Below, piece by piece: positions 4,993 to 5,845 of a DNA stretch of 5,845 bases. The stretch's first letter is position 1. The number at the start of each line of letters is the position of its first letter. The notes below the pieces were generated by a model. The model had not been told where the DNA came from and searched no databases. It saw nothing but the letters and a program-made list of their open reading frames with translations. The translations under genes were made by a program, and so were the position numbers. Origin of the DNA: Candidatus Gottesmanbacteria bacterium CG_4_10_14_0_8_um_filter_37_24 (lineage in GTDB: Bacteria; Patescibacteriota; Microgenomatia; 2-02-FULL-39-11); assembly GCA_002785215.1 (NCBI GenBank), contig PFMK01000080.1, positions 1 through 5,845 of the forward strand, read 5' to 3'.

Positions 4993-5284
4993 AATAACAG
5001 ATAGGAGTATCACTACCAATATAAAGACTGCTGACAGCTTCATCTCTTGAATTAATTAAATCCTGATAATCAGATCCATCTCCAAAATACTCAAGTGAAT
5101 GTTTAGCTTGTCTAATAGCAGTTTCATATTCTTCTTGAACTGATTTATATTCTTCTAAACAGTTTTCTAATTCAGAAATTCTATCTTTATCTTTTGAATA
5201 AGAGTTATCACTATCACGAGTGTTTGCCAAGAATCCGATTACTATGAAAACAGCTACACATGCGATAATTACAAAGTTTTTCAT
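4991..5284 (-). CDS. Small membrane-anchored coiled-coil protein, function unknown
   Basis: The 97-residue product has one hydrophobic segment at residues 4-20 (FVIIACVAVFIVIGFLA), either a membrane anchor or an uncleaved signal. It is followed by a strongly charged stretch (22-35) and a helical, coiled-coil-like region (about 36-65) with heptad-spaced hydrophobics, then a short acidic tail. No lipobox is placed correctly for a lipoprotein. It starts 9 bases after the stop of the upstream gene, so the two are very probably cotranscribed; the junction is pure A/T with no Shine-Dalgarno. I do not recognise a family. A role as a periplasmic or surface accessory protein is only a guess. Confidence 0.7.
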   Translation of the reverse strand: MKNFVIIACVAVFIVIGFLANTRDSDNSYSKDKDRISELENCLEEYKSVQEEYETAIRQAKHSLEYFGDGSDYQDLINSRDEAVSSLYIGSDTPICY

Positions 5285-5293
5285 ATTTTTTAA

Positions 5294-5845
5294 TTATAAA
5301 AATCCATCATATTTTCCATGATTCCCGTCTTTCGGATAATATTTATCAACCATGATATTACCTCCTATATGGACTAATTCAAATACATATACTTTTTTTC
5401 CAACATTAACCCAGCCACCTCCTGTATTATCATAACTTGAACGAGCTTCTTCTACCTCCACACGAAATCCTTTTTCCGCTTTCAATATTGAGCCTAATTT
5501 GTATTCTATGACTTTATAACCGAATCCTGCGGTCTTAAAGAGGCGTGGTGATGAATTCTCTAAGTCTAATGCCATAAGAAAAGAGTAAGTATCTGCTTCT
5601 TCTTTTGAAGCTGAGGGGGTAAACAATTTAAGAACATCGGAATTTCTTTTTTTCTGTAGATCCTCAAATTTTATCACTAAAGATTTAGCTTCTTCTTCTG
5701 GTGTTTGAGGGGTTGAAGAGATTGAACCCGTCTTTATTGGTTTACCTACTACAAATTGACCGTTTTTGAATTCATATCTTACTTCATATTGACTAGAACT
5801 AGTAACAAAACCTTGAATTTTGGGTTGTTGTAGCGGTACACTGAT
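5294..5845 (-). CDS. Uncharacterised protein, N-terminus beyond the window
   Basis: The reading frame stays open from the window edge to the TAA at 5294-5296, giving 183 visible residues. The GTG at 5677 is internal, not the start. Visible parts: a beta-rich stretch (YEVRYEFKNGQFVVGKP, about 20-36), a Ser/Pro/Thr/Glu linker (40-53), then a compact domain (about 54-170). That domain opens with a helix (AKSLVIKFEDLQKKRNSDVLKLF) and continues with several beta strands ending KVYVFELVHIGGNIMVDKYY. A helix followed by a curved sheet is reminiscent of NTF2-like or lipoprotein-type domains, but this is a shape impression only. The gene probably forms an operon with the small membrane protein downstream. 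Function not recognised. Confidence 0.75.
   Translation of the reverse strand: MSVPLQQPKIQGFVTSSSQYEVRYEFKNGQFVVGKPIKTGSISSTPQTPEEEAKSLVIKFEDLQKKRNSDVLKLFTPSASKEEADTYSFLMALDLENSSPRLFKTAGFGYKVIEYKLGSILKAEKGFRVEVEEARSSYDNTGGGWVNVGKKVYVFELVHIGGNIMVDKYYPKDGNHGKYDGFL

Noticed and set aside
5675..5677. GTG as the start of the right-hand minus-strand gene.
   Set aside because: The frame stays open upstream to the window edge with protein-like composition, so the GTG is an internal Val codon.

Overview
This is a bacterial window of moderately AT-rich DNA, most likely from an uncultured lineage. The L,D-transpeptidase shows a peptidoglycan-building cell. The genes are short and single, Shine-Dalgarno signals are weak or missing, and -10 boxes sit very close to the start codons. 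A reduced candidate-phylum (Patescibacteria-like) bacterium would fit this picture, but that is an inference and nothing in the window proves it.

Layout. (1) 1-632, minus: a membrane-anchored YkuD-type L,D-transpeptidase, cut by the window edge. (2) 633-1076: a divergent intergenic region with several good hairpins and a sigma70-type promoter for the next gene. (3) 1077-2582, plus: a divergent member of the argininosuccinate lyase (ArgH)/fumarase superfamily. (4) 2580-2607: an AT-rich bidirectional terminator hairpin shared with the convergent gene. (5) 2608-3588, minus: a cytosine-deaminase-like amidohydrolase reduced to the metal-binding barrel, with Gln at the position of the usual catalytic Glu. 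(6) 3589-4094: about 500 bases without a gene, holding promoters, inverted repeats, a 15-base tandem repeat and copy A of a structured repeat. (7) 4095-4787, plus: an exported collagen-like protein gene broken by two opposite single-base frameshifts. (8) 4874-4974: copy B of the structured repeat. (9) 5845-4991, minus: a probable two-gene operon of unrecognised proteins, the upstream one cut by the window edge and the downstream one a small membrane-anchored coiled-coil protein.

The genes do not form one obvious pathway. The transpeptidase, the collagen-like protein and the membrane-anchored small protein point to the cell envelope. The ArgH-like and amidohydrolase genes are soluble enzymes of nitrogen metabolism, and are convergent rather than an operon.

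The most interesting signal is non-coding. Two copies of a roughly 86-89-base element lie either side of the collagen-like gene in the same orientation. They share an almost invariant 22-base core, identical internal spacing, and hairpins whose stems are kept by paired base changes and G-U wobbles. Those wobbles make sense only if the plus strand is the RNA. I do not recognise this element as a known RNA family.
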